NCBI GenBank assembly: GCA_018065695.1
Contig: JAGHST010000019.1
Coordinates: 1-40,394, forward strand
Direction of reading: 5' to 3'
DNA from: Candidatus Cacconaster caballi
Lineage (GTDB): Bacteria > Bacteroidota > Bacteroidia > Bacteroidales > UBA932
DNA length: 40,394 nucleotides
A program made the position numbers and the translations under genes. Shown piece by piece: positions 17,491-24,862 of this stretch (position 1 is the stretch's first letter; every line of letters begins with the position of its first letter). The notes under the pieces are model-generated. The model searched no databases and had not been told where the DNA came from. It saw only the letters and a program-made list of their open reading frames with translations.

Positions 17491-18411
17491 TTATTCCTTT
17501 CCCCAGAGGCTCCTCGGATAGACGCCTTTCTCTACAAGTTCGGCAATCTTTGCCACGACAAACGGGCGGTCTTCCTTGTAGGTTACACCGAACCACTTGG
17601 CATTGCAGTTAAGAACGTTGAAAACACCCTTGCCGGACTTTATCAGGCAGTCGGATACGTAAGGGATGAAGAACTCGGCCTTGAGATTCGTTCTTGTGGC
17701 AGGATTGTCCAGAAAAGTCTTGAAGATTTCGGCAGAATAGTCGAAATAGTCCGGCGTGAATCCGAAGAAATTCATTGAAACCACCGTATCTTCACTGATT
17801 TCGACATCTTTTCCATCTTCCGCAAAATATACTTTTCCGTCCGCCTTCCGGCTGATGGAGGTGCGTTCGTGAATCTCTGAGAGGTGGGATTCGCAGTCCG
17901 CCACGCAGCAGCCGCGTGAAACGCTGCCGAATTCTGAAAGCGTGTTGCGGAGATAGTAGCCCACCAGAGCATACACACCCTTCTTCCCTTCGGCCTTGCG
18001 CAGAAACTCTGCGACAGCCATAAAGCCTTCGCGTCCGTAGAAGTCGTCGGAATTGATTACGGCAAACGGCTCGTGGATGACATCTTTCGCCATCAGGACA
18101 GCGTGATTGGTGCCCCAAGGCTTCTCGCGTCCTTCCGGAACCGTATATCCTTCAGGAAGAGAGTCAAGTTCCTGATAGACGAATTCCACGTCAATCTGAC
18201 CGCCGAAACGATCTTTCGAGAAGATTTTTCTGAAATCCTCCGCAAAAGAGTGGCGGATGACAAATACAACTTTGCCGAAGCCGGCTTTGATTGCATCATA
18301 TATGGAATAATCGATAATGGCTTCACCGCAAGGTCCAAGGCCGTCCATCTGTTTGAGGGAGCCGTAGCGTGAGCCCATTCCGGCAGCCAGTACGAGAAGA
18401 GTAGGTTTCAT
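17491..18411 (-). CDS. Nucleotidyltransferase (NTP_transferase fold), substrate unknown
   Basis: A 306-residue protein of the sugar-phosphate nucleotidyltransferase superfamily. The nucleotide loop LAAGMGSRYGSLKQMDGLGP (8-27, with GxGSR at 11-15 and K20) and the metal-binding INSDDFYG (119-126) are present. These enzymes join NTPs to sugar phosphates or phosphocholine-like acceptors; nothing here identifies the acceptor. The C-terminal third (NAKWFGVTYKEDRP) is like uncharacterised Bacteroidota homologues often described simply as nucleotidyltransferase. It has its own promoter match and no operon partner. It is not a clear RmlA, GalU or GlmU, whose longer signatures are missing. Confidence 0.8.
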   Translation of the reverse strand: MKPTLLVLAAGMGSRYGSLKQMDGLGPCGEAIIDYSIYDAIKAGFGKVVFVIRHSFAEDFRKIFSKDRFGGQIDVEFVYQELDSLPEGYTVPEGREKPWGTNHAVLMAKDVIHEPFAVINSDDFYGREGFMAVAEFLRKAEGKKGVYALVGYYLRNTLSEFGSVSRGCCVADCESHLSEIHERTSISRKADGKVYFAEDGKDVEISEDTVVSMNFFGFTPDYFDYSAEIFKTFLDNPATRTNLKAEFFIPYVSDCLIKSGKGVFNVLNCNAKWFGVTYKEDRPFVVAKIAELVEKGVYPRSLWGKE

Positions 18412-18436
18412 TCGTTTGCCAGTTGAAATATCGTTG

Positions 18437-18444
18437 CAAAATTA
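18437..18444 (-). promoter_or_regulatory. Candidate -7 box for the nucleotidyltransferase gene
   Basis: Minus strand TAATTTTG, a full TAnnTTTG match, begins 33 bases upstream of the ATG. It is divergent from, and 21 bases away from, the box of the neighbouring hydrolase gene. Confidence 0.5.
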
Positions 18445-18465
18445 GTCAATTTCTTCGTTTTTTGT

Positions 18466-18473
18466 TATATTTG
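18466..18473 (+). promoter_or_regulatory. Candidate -7 box for the exported hydrolase trio
   Basis: TATATTTG, a perfect TAnnTTTG match, ends 25 bases before the ATG at 18499. The -33 element is not evident. Confidence 0.5.
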
Positions 18474-18498
18474 TAAGATAAAGTATCATTTTTCTGCT

Positions 18499-20091
18499 AT
18501 GAAACGAAGCATTTTCCTGATTCTTCTGATTGCTCTGACCATCGGCCCGGCTTTGGCCCAGACATCGGAAAACATCCCTACAAGGCATCAAGTCCTTACA
18601 GATGAACAAATTGTAGAAAACATTGACAAGTATGCCGAGCAGGTTCGCCTCGACTGGAAGATTCCGGGAATGGCGGTTACCCTGAAGAAAGACGGCAAGG
18701 TGCTTCTGATGAAAGGCTACGGCGTGAAGGACAGTGCCCGTCTGGCTGACAAGGTGGATGAAAACACGCTGTTCCAGATAGGCTCCGTCTCCAAGTCCTT
18801 CACGGCGGCTGTCGTTGCCTCTCTTGTGGATGAAGGTCTTCTCAGTTGGGAAGATACGGTCAAGAACATACTTCCCGATTTTGAAATGTACGATCCGTGG
18901 GTTTCGCAGCATATGCAGATAAAAGACCTCACTTCCCACCGCACAGGTCTGCAGGAGCAGGTCGGAACCTATATCCCAAATATGGGCTATGACCGCGATG
19001 ACGTTTACCGGATGCTGAAACTTCTCAAGCCTGTCTATACCTTCCGTGGAGACTATCAGTACAACAACATCACGTTCATCCCTGTGGCGAAGATAATCGA
19101 GAAGGTTACAGGCAAGAGTTGGGAGGAGAACGTGCGCGAGCGCATCTTCGCTCCGCTCGGGATGACACAGTCAACCCTCAACGGCGAAGGCTTCAAACCT
19201 GCGCTCGAAGCGGGTACCGCCGCTCTTCCATACGAATTTGTCCGTAAGGACGGGCAGATGGTGGTAAGACCTCTTTACGGAGATGAACAGGCCCTCTGGT
19301 GGCTTACCGTTATCGGCCCTGCCGGCAGCGTATGCTGCACTCCGCAGGATCTCCTCAAATGGGCCGAGTTCCATCTCAACAACGGTAAAGTGGGTGACAG
19401 GCAGGTAATCAGCGAAAAACAGATGAACTACCTCCACAGGGGGACTACCATAACTTCGCAGAATTCCGGCCGCACGACTCTCTATGGCCATTGCTGGTAT
19501 GTGGAGCAGACACGCAAGGCCCGTATCTATTTCCACACCGGCACCACCTGGGGAATGACCACTCTCTGCTTCTTCGTTCCCGAACTGAACCTCTGCGGAA
19601 CCGTGCAGGTCAATTCGGAAGCTCCGGGAGAGCCGCGTCACGCCATCGCACGCCGTGCCATCGACCTGTTCCTCGGTTATGAGGACTATGACTACAATGC
19701 CGAATACCTCAAAGAATGGTATGAATATGCCGCCCAGAGAGCAGAAAAAGATGCAAAAGCGCTCTCGGAGCGTGTTGAAGTGCCTGCTCCCGCTCTTGAC
19801 CGCATCAAGGGAGGCTACACCAAGGAAGAGCCGTTCGGTGATGCGACAGTCTCAATCGAGGGAGGCAAGCCGTATATCGTAATCGGTCCGAAAGGCTGGA
19901 AACGCGAACTCAGGCACGTAAACGGCAACACCTTCAATTTCCGTATGGACGGCTGGGGATTCGACATTTCTTTCCTCTTCGAAGAAGGCACCGCCGGCAG
20001 TTCAATGAAATCCGCCTACGGCTTCGAGATAGCCTGGGGAGAGGGTGAAGAAAAAGACTTGGGAATCTGGAAAAGAAAAATAAATCACTAA
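18499..20091 (+). CDS. Exported serine hydrolase, beta-lactamase (class C-like) family
   Basis: A 530-residue protein of the PF00144 fold with a signal peptide (1-20, ending ALA-Q), hence periplasmic or surface. Catalytic motifs are SVSK (S96, K99), the tyrosine motif YNN (188-190) and HTG (346-348) in place of the KTG of true AmpC. A C-terminal beta-rich extension (about 430-530) resembles the domain often fused to these hydrolases (DUF3471-like). The family includes D-aminopeptidases, esterases and peptidoglycan-related hydrolases as well as beta-lactamases, so antibiotic resistance should not be assumed. The next gene begins one base after its stop codon. Confidence 0.88.
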   Translation: MKRSIFLILLIALTIGPALAQTSENIPTRHQVLTDEQIVENIDKYAEQVRLDWKIPGMAVTLKKDGKVLLMKGYGVKDSARLADKVDENTLFQIGSVSKSFTAAVVASLVDEGLLSWEDTVKNILPDFEMYDPWVSQHMQIKDLTSHRTGLQEQVGTYIPNMGYDRDDVYRMLKLLKPVYTFRGDYQYNNITFIPVAKIIEKVTGKSWEENVRERIFAPLGMTQSTLNGEGFKPALEAGTAALPYEFVRKDGQMVVRPLYGDEQALWWLTVIGPAGSVCCTPQDLLKWAEFHLNNGKVGDRQVISEKQMNYLHRGTTITSQNSGRTTLYGHCWYVEQTRKARIYFHTGTTWGMTTLCFFVPELNLCGTVQVNSEAPGEPRHAIARRAIDLFLGYEDYDYNAEYLKEWYEYAAQRAEKDAKALSERVEVPAPALDRIKGGYTKEEPFGDATVSIEGGKPYIVIGPKGWKRELRHVNGNTFNFRMDGWGFDISFLFEEGTAGSSMKSAYGFEIAWGEGEEKDLGIWKRKINH

Positions 20092-20092
20092 T

Positions 20093-20884
20093 ATGAAACG
20101 AATCATCATTTCGCTTGCAGTTATTCTGACAGCTATGACCATTAATGCAAAAACTCCTGTAATCGGCATATCCGGCTTTACCAACAGCGGTGTATGCTCA
20201 GCCAATATGACTTATATCAAATCAGTCCGCCAGGCAGGCGGTGTTCCTCTTGTAATCCCGGTAACTTCAGACGATGCGCAGATAGAAGCCGTCGTAAATG
20301 CCGTGGACGGTCTGATTATGACCGGCGGCGAGGATTTCGATCCGCTCAAGTGGTATGGAGAGGAGCCCCTCCGCGCTTTGGGGGAAGTTGTTCCGGAGCG
20401 TGACGAATTCGATGTCAAACTGGTCCGCGCTGCAGTGGCAAAGGGAATACCGGTGTTGGGCATCTGCCGTGGAGAGCAGCTTTTAGCCGTAGCATTCGGC
20501 GGCTCGCTCTGGCAGGACATCCCTTCACAGGTGGGGGAGAGTTTCGTGAAGCATCGTCAGGGTTCCACCACTTCCTCATACGGCACACACTCCATTTCCA
20601 TAGATAAGGGCTCGTTTCTTGAGAAGGTGACAGGCAGCGCCAAGGCCACCGTCAACTCATTCCATCATCAGGCCGTCAAAGATGTTCCGAAGGGGCTGAA
20701 AGTCATTGCGCGTTCCGCTGACGGCATCGTTGAAGGCGTGGAGAGGTCCGGCAGACTCGAAGGCTATGCGGACGGCGGCGCTCTTATCATCGGCACTCAG
20801 TTCCATCCTGAATGTCTGGTGGCAGGAGGAGACCCTTATTACCTCGGAATTTTCAAACTGCTGGTAGAAGAATCATCAAAGTAA
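20093..20884 (+). CDS. Exported class I glutamine amidotransferase-like hydrolase (peptidase C26 / PuuD-like)
   Basis: A 263-residue protein of the gamma-glutamyl hydrolase group (PF07722). The nucleophile elbow GICRGEQLLAVAFGG carries C125, and TQFHPEC carries H238 and E240, completing the Cys-His-Glu triad. Unusually for this group it opens with a clear signal peptide (MKRIIISLAVILTAMTINA), so it should act outside the cytoplasm. PuuD of E. coli, the best-known relative, is cytosolic and cleaves gamma-glutamyl-GABA; the substrate here is unknown. It starts one base after the beta-lactamase-family gene and precedes a lipoprotein gene by 7 bases, so the three are surely co-transcribed. Confidence 0.88.
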   Translation: MKRIIISLAVILTAMTINAKTPVIGISGFTNSGVCSANMTYIKSVRQAGGVPLVIPVTSDDAQIEAVVNAVDGLIMTGGEDFDPLKWYGEEPLRALGEVVPERDEFDVKLVRAAVAKGIPVLGICRGEQLLAVAFGGSLWQDIPSQVGESFVKHRQGSTTSSYGTHSISIDKGSFLEKVTGSAKATVNSFHHQAVKDVPKGLKVIARSADGIVEGVERSGRLEGYADGGALIIGTQFHPECLVAGGDPYYLGIFKLLVEESSK

Positions 20885-20891
20885 AATATTT

Positions 20892-21248
20892 ATGAGAACA
20901 ATCAAAATCATCGCAGCAGTTCTTGTTGCAGTTGCTTTTGCAGTTTTGGCCGTTTCCTGCGACAAGGAAAACGGAAAAGATACAACTCTCACCGTAACCT
21001 ACGCAATCACTTCATTCACTTTCGACAACGGCACAGCTTCCGATGCCTCAGCTCTCCGTTCGGAGTTGGATTCCTATTGCAAGTCTTCAGAGAACAAGCA
21101 GATAGACGCAGTCAAAAGTGGTGCGCAGGCAATAGTTGACAAGTACACTCAAGGCAAGTCGTACTCCTATAATATAACCGTCACCTCTTACAAGAACGGC
21201 AAGGAGAAAGGGTTCTTCACACTCAATGAGACAAAAAAAATGAAATAA
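20892..21248 (+). CDS. Small hypothetical lipoprotein
   Basis: A 118-residue protein with a lipoprotein signal: a basic N-terminus, a hydrophobic stretch at 7-21, and the lipobox AVSC with the modified cysteine at C23. The mature part is polar and beta-prone, rich in Thr, Ser and Lys (LTVTYAITSFTFDNG; SYSYNITVTSYKNGK), with a second cysteine near residue 63. I recognise no family. It is the last gene of the exported hydrolase trio, 7 bases behind the C26 hydrolase, and the repeat-bearing intergenic region follows. It could be a partner or immunity-like companion of the hydrolases, but no sequence evidence shows this. Confidence 0.75.
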   Translation: MRTIKIIAAVLVAVAFAVLAVSCDKENGKDTTLTVTYAITSFTFDNGTASDASALRSELDSYCKSSENKQIDAVKSGAQAIVDKYTQGKSYSYNITVTSYKNGKEKGFFTLNETKKMK

Positions 21249-21331
21249 ATATAACCAGGGATCCGGCTTCAAGGCCGGTACTTGGAGGAAGTCTCACCGT
21301 TGGCTGCCGAGCGGGAGAAGATTCCACTCCG

Positions 21332-21436
21332 GCCGCAGACAGCAAGTTATTTGCGGAGCAAATGACGCAGATGGCGAGAATGGACGCTGTTCGGCCGCAA
21401 GTCAACCCATTCATATTCACTCGTCCAGACGAATGA
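21332..21436. repeat. Intergenic repeat, copy B: 49-bp core plus hairpin module
   Basis: 21332-21380 is the perfect reverse complement of 1-49. After a 14-base spacer comes CCGCAAGTCAACCCATTC (from 21395), ending in a near-palindrome at 21417-21436 (TCACTCGT...ACGAATGA). This second module parallels 64-112 in the same window orientation. It lies between the converging ends of the lipoprotein gene and the zinc-ribbon gene. A GC-rich hairpin (CCGGC-TTCAAG-GCCGG) precedes it near 21262-21277. The rest of the 194-base gap shows nothing recognisable. Confidence 0.8.
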
Positions 21437-21442
21437 TTGAAT

Positions 21443-21814
21443 TTAACAGACGTCTGTCGTTGCCGACGTATTCTTTATATGGACAATCCCTCGTCTGGAT
21501 ATGTAATAGCAGATGTCGTAACAATAGAACAGCGTAGGGCGGAAGAGCCGCCTTCGAAGAGAGGTGAACACCCTGAAGTTGAACTGCATATATGCAAGGT
21601 GCTCGACAGGAATACTTCCGGTGCCGGAAGCGGAGAGGCTGTCGAGTATCCGTCTGTTTTTAAGAAGAATCGAATTTATTCTGTCGGCGTAGAGGCGCTG
21701 ACTTCGGTAGCGGCTGTTGTGCCAGTCGTGACGGCACAGGTCACTGCAGTATTTCTTGTCGCTTCTGCCACGGATTTCCGCCCCGCATACCGGACATTTT
21801 CTCACATTTTCCAT
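21443..21814 (-). CDS. Small zinc-ribbon protein, function unknown
   Basis: A 123-residue protein with an N-terminal Cys4 zinc ribbon: C7-x2-C10 and C23-x3-C27 in KCPVCGAEIRGRSDKKYCSD. This opening, followed by a short R/N-rich helix and an ILLKNRRILDSL segment, matches an uncharacterised protein I recall as common in Bacteroidota. The C-terminal half contains FNFRVFTSL and an aromatic stretch, also typical. It is divergent from the ssb gene across 197 bases and ends only 7 bases from the copy B hairpin. A nucleic-acid-binding role is suggested by the ribbon and the basic residues, not shown. Confidence 0.75.
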   Translation of the reverse strand: MENVRKCPVCGAEIRGRSDKKYCSDLCRHDWHNSRYRSQRLYADRINSILLKNRRILDSLSASGTGSIPVEHLAYMQFNFRVFTSLRRRLFRPTLFYCYDICYYISRRGIVHIKNTSATTDVC

Positions 21815-21974
21815 AACCGCAAATATATGATGCCCCGTATGAAATAAAAACAGCTGGACGAATAAATGTCCGAATGTGGAAAAATGGAGGAAAATTGCAT
21901 TTCCTCATTCCGTATGCATATGTTTTTTGCCGTTTATAAGCGGTTGGGGTATGGTTAGTTGGATTTTCACCGCC

Positions 21975-21982
21975 TTACTTTG
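21975..21982 (+). promoter_or_regulatory. Candidate -7 box for ssb
   Basis: TTACTTTG, one mismatch from TAnnTTTG and identical to the topA box, ends 29 bases before the ssb ATG. The 160 bases upstream, between the two divergent genes, show only a small hairpin (GGAC-GAATAAAT-GTCC) near 21852. Confidence 0.4.
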
Positions 21983-22011
21983 CCCTTGCATTTTATAAAA
22001 CAAAAAAAACT

Positions 22012-22347
22012 ATGGAAAACGTATCATTGAACAGGGTCGAGTTGAAGGGAAGAGTAGGCCAGGACCCGAAAATTTTCAACGTAAGGGAAACCAGGGTGGC
22101 GAAGTTTTCAGTAGCCACAAACGAAACGTTCCACGACCGTAACGGCGAAATCAGGGAGGAGACCACATGGCACAACGTATCGGCTTGGCCCGGGCGCAAC
22201 ATAGAGGATTTCGGAAAAATCAAGAAAGGCACCCTCGTGTCAGTGGAAGGGCGTATCCGCAACACAAGATTTACCGGAATGGACGGAAATGAAAAGTACC
22301 TTACGGAAATAGTCGCTTCAAAACTTTCCCTTGTCGATTGCTCGTAG
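22012..22347 (+). CDS. ssb: Short single-stranded DNA-binding protein
   Basis: A 111-residue OB-fold protein. LNRVELKGRVGQDPKI, FSVATNE, TTWHNVSAW and GTLVSVEGRIRNTRF follow the usual SSB core order. The flexible linker and acidic C-terminal tip (DDDIPF-type) that recruit repair and replication partners are missing: the protein ends right after the OB fold (SKLSLVDCS). It is therefore probably not the main replicative SSB but an accessory paralogue. It faces rpoN with a 7-base gap between stops and is divergent from the zinc-ribbon gene. Confidence 0.9.
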   Translation: MENVSLNRVELKGRVGQDPKIFNVRETRVAKFSVATNETFHDRNGEIREETTWHNVSAWPGRNIEDFGKIKKGTLVSVEGRIRNTRFTGMDGNEKYLTEIVASKLSLVDCS

Positions 22348-22354
22348 CGAGGGA

Positions 22355-23764
22355 CTAAAGTTCTTTGCGGAGACGTGCAATAGGAATGTTGAGTTGCTCG
22401 CGGTATTTGGCAACAGTGCGGCGGGCAACTTTATATCCTTTGGCGTCGAGAACGGCTACAAGTTCCTCATCGGTAAGAGGCTTGTGCTTGTCTTCCTCTT
22501 CAATGCTGCCGGCAAGGATGGTCTTTATCTCTCTGGTGGATACTTCAACGCCGCTTTTGTCGATGAGCCCTTCAGAGAAAAAATATTTGAGGGAATAGAT
22601 GCCGAAATGTGTCTGGACATATTTGCAGTTGACCACCCTTGATATGGTGGAGATGTCCAGACCGGTCTTTTCCGCGATATTTTTCAGCACCATAGGCTTC
22701 ATCAAGGTCTCATCGCCATCTATGAAGAAGTCGTGCTGAAACTCTATGATGGCGTTCATAGTGTTTTCGAGCGTGCGTTGCCGCTGCTTGATGGCTTCTA
22801 TGAACCATTTGGCCGAATCGAGCTTCTGCTTTACAAACTGAGCGGCTTCCTTCTTTTCGCGTGTGGCATTGTTGGCGGCCTCCATCAGCGTGTCGGCATA
22901 TTTTCTGTTGACCCGAAGTTCCGGAATAGAAAATCGCGGCATCGACATGACAGGTTCGCCGTCCTTGAGTTCGACGATGAAATCCGGCATCACTTGCTGG
23001 GCCTGCTCGCTGTAGGAATCGTCTATCTGGCCTCCGGGACGAGGATTGAGCTTTACAATCTCAGCGATTGCAGCCTTGAGTTCGTCTCCGGATATGCCCA
23101 TAGCGTCCATAATCTTGGGGTAGTGCTTCTTGCTGAAGGCCTCGAAGTGATTCTCCAATATTTCCGCAGCATGGCTGACCTCCGGTGTAGCCTTGCGGTT
23201 ATCAAGCTGAAGCAGAAGACATTCGCGGAGGTCCCTCGCTCCCACTCCGGCAGGTTCGAATTCCTGTATTCTGAAGAGCAGTTCCTCCACCTCGTCAGGT
23301 GTGGTCTTGATACCGAGACGGAAATCGATATCGTCCGCCAGAGATTCGACATCGCGGCGCAGATATCCGTCATCATCTATCATACCTATTATGAAAAGTG
23401 CAATCTGCCTTTGACGCTCATCGATATGGCAGAATCCCAATTGGTCTTCAAGACTCTGGTGGAAACTCTTCTTGACCGAAAAGGTATTGTACTCCGGCTT
23501 CAGGCTTTTGCTTGCACCGTTGTCGTACAGTTTGTATGAGGGAGTCGGATCGTCTGCACCGAATTCACTGAGAGACACCTTCTTTGGAGCATCATCGCCA
23601 GACGCATCGTCGGGCACCTCATCCAGAATGGGATTCTCTTCGAGCTCCTTCTCAATGCGCTGCTCCAGTTCGGCGCCAGGTAATTCAAGCAGTTTGATTA
23701 TCTGTATCTGAACCGGTGAAAGCTTTTGAACCTGCTTCTGCTGGAGTCCCTGCTTCAAATCCAT
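22355..23764 (-). CDS. rpoN: RNA polymerase sigma-54 factor
   Basis: Alternative sigma factor that needs AAA+ activators and reads -24/-12 promoters. The 469 residues contain the Gln- and Leu-rich region I (QGLQQKQVQKLSPVQIQII at the N-terminus), an acidic linker, the core-binding domain, an HTH and the C-terminal RpoN box ARRTVAKYRE (447-456). It is the third gene of a minus-strand run behind a LEA14-like lipoprotein and a SPOR-domain protein, 3 bases after the latter. No enhancer-binding activator is encoded in this window. Confidence 0.96.
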   Translation of the reverse strand: MDLKQGLQQKQVQKLSPVQIQIIKLLELPGAELEQRIEKELEENPILDEVPDDASGDDAPKKVSLSEFGADDPTPSYKLYDNGASKSLKPEYNTFSVKKSFHQSLEDQLGFCHIDERQRQIALFIIGMIDDDGYLRRDVESLADDIDFRLGIKTTPDEVEELLFRIQEFEPAGVGARDLRECLLLQLDNRKATPEVSHAAEILENHFEAFSKKHYPKIMDAMGISGDELKAAIAEIVKLNPRPGGQIDDSYSEQAQQVMPDFIVELKDGEPVMSMPRFSIPELRVNRKYADTLMEAANNATREKKEAAQFVKQKLDSAKWFIEAIKQRQRTLENTMNAIIEFQHDFFIDGDETLMKPMVLKNIAEKTGLDISTISRVVNCKYVQTHFGIYSLKYFFSEGLIDKSGVEVSTREIKTILAGSIEEEDKHKPLTDEELVAVLDAKGYKVARRTVAKYREQLNIPIARLRKEL

Positions 23765-23767
23765 TTG

Positions 23768-24298
23768 TCAAATCTCCGGATAGTTAATTGTTTCCCTGAC
23801 AAGAAATACAGACGGATATTCTCCTCTGATGCTGTCTGCAAAGCGCTGGGCTTCGCCCTTGGTACGGAAATCTCCGACCGTCACCTTGAAATACGGACTG
23901 GTATAACTCCTGTAAACTCTCATCTGCGGATGCAGCGTAGCGAACTCCTCAGCCACGGCCTGAGATCCGGAGCGGGCATTCTGGCTGTTGTTGAAATATA
24001 TTCTTACCCTGAAGCCGTATATCTTCCGCTGCGGATTGCCTGCTATCTGATTTTCCAGCGCAGTACGGACTGCGGGGGACTGTCGGATGGAGACTGTTGC
24101 GCCGGCTGCTTCGTCAATAAGATTGAATATATCGGCGCCTGCAAGAGTACTGTCCACCACAGGTGCCCGCTCGATGAAAGCAGTGCTGTCCACCACCACT
24201 TCAGTTACCGTCTGTGCCGCGCACAAAGCTGTGGAAGCCGCAAATGCCGCTGCCATAACAGCCAGACAGTTCAATATTCTATTGCCGTGTGTCTTCAT
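23768..24298 (-). CDS. Exported SPOR-domain protein
   Basis: A 176-residue protein with a signal peptide (about 1-28, ending LCAA-Q), an intermediate region, and a C-terminal SPOR domain at about 92-172 (FRVRIYFNNSQNARSG ... YFKVTVGDFRTKGEAQRF). SPOR domains bind glycan strands stripped of stem peptides, often at division or remodelling sites. Its start overlaps the 3' end of the LEA14-like gene by 20 bases, and rpoN follows after 3 bases. A shorter start would damage the signal peptide, so I keep the overlap. Confidence 0.85.
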   Translation of the reverse strand: MKTHGNRILNCLAVMAAAFAASTALCAAQTVTEVVVDSTAFIERAPVVDSTLAGADIFNLIDEAAGATVSIRQSPAVRTALENQIAGNPQRKIYGFRVRIYFNNSQNARSGSQAVAEEFATLHPQMRVYRSYTSPYFKVTVGDFRTKGEAQRFADSIRGEYPSVFLVRETINYPEI

Positions 24299-24803
24299 AT
24301 TTTAAATTTTCAAGTATGCCTTTCATCTCTTTCAGCGACCGGCGCTCAAGATGAATCTTTTTTTTCAGGGAGCCCGCCTTCACCCTTCCGTCAACGTCTA
24401 TGAACAAGGAACTCCAGTCAATGCCTTTTTTCGAGAACACGTTCAAAGCCAGAAGTATGGGGGATGCCACGATATCAACTTGCAGCGGCAGCGCCACTTC
24501 CTGTCTCGTCTGTTCCGGGATGGAAACGCTCTCACGCAAGGTGGCATAACCGAATATCGTGCCATTCTCGCGGTAAAGCACAATTTTCAAAGAATCGGAG
24601 GAAAATGGAACCCCTGATGGATTTTCCAAGTCGAGCAATAGGGAAAGGTCCGCTCTGAGAGAGCCGTCAGCAATAGTGACATTCTCCGGATTGGAGAGTG
24701 TATATCCGTGCAGCACAGGCATCTTGAATGTACGGGTACAACCTGCTGCTACCAAAGCGAAAGCTATGGACAAAACGATAAAATATTTCCCGGCTTTCCT
24801 CAT
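24279..24803 (-). CDS. LEA14-like (WHy-domain) lipoprotein
   Basis: A 174-residue protein with a lipoprotein signal (lipobox AAGC, C22) and one beta-sandwich domain resembling late-embryogenesis LEA14/WHy proteins: ADLSLLLDLENPSGVPFSSDSLKIVLYR and later the TRQEVALPLQV segment fit the alternating pattern. The C-terminus is basic and helical. The function in bacteria is unknown. It leads the minus-strand run to the SPOR gene and rpoN. A perfect -7 box lies 11 bases upstream of the ATG, implying a very short leader. Confidence 0.75.
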   Translation of the reverse strand: MRKAGKYFIVLSIAFALVAAGCTRTFKMPVLHGYTLSNPENVTIADGSLRADLSLLLDLENPSGVPFSSDSLKIVLYRENGTIFGYATLRESVSIPEQTRQEVALPLQVDIVASPILLALNVFSKKGIDWSSLFIDVDGRVKAGSLKKKIHLERRSLKEMKGILENLKYEDTRQ

Positions 24804-24814
24804 TTCTTTTTATG

Positions 24815-24822
24815 CAAATATA
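24815..24822 (-). promoter_or_regulatory. Candidate -7 box for the LEA14-SPOR-rpoN operon
   Basis: Minus strand TATATTTG, a perfect TAnnTTTG match, ends 11 bases before the ATG at 24803. Its upstream -33 zone overlaps the -7 box of miaB on the other strand. Confidence 0.55.
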
Positions 24823-24831
24823 CAAAAAAGT

Positions 24832-24839
24832 TATCTTTG
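24832..24839 (+). promoter_or_regulatory. Candidate -7 box for miaB
   Basis: TATCTTTG, a perfect TAnnTTTG match, lies 23 bases before the ATG at 24863. It supports that start over the in-frame ATG at 24812, which is upstream of the promoter. Confidence 0.6.
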
Positions 24840-24862
24840 CAGCGAATTACGCAAAGAGACAA

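Noticed and set aside
18499-20091. Calling this gene an antibiotic-resistance AmpC
   Set aside because: It has HTG in place of KTG and a long C-terminal extension, which fit other hydrolases of the fold better; resistance cannot be concluded from sequence.
22733-23539. 268-codon plus-strand ORF
   Set aside because: Fully antisense to rpoN; no domain, no promoter and a composition typical of a mirror frame.
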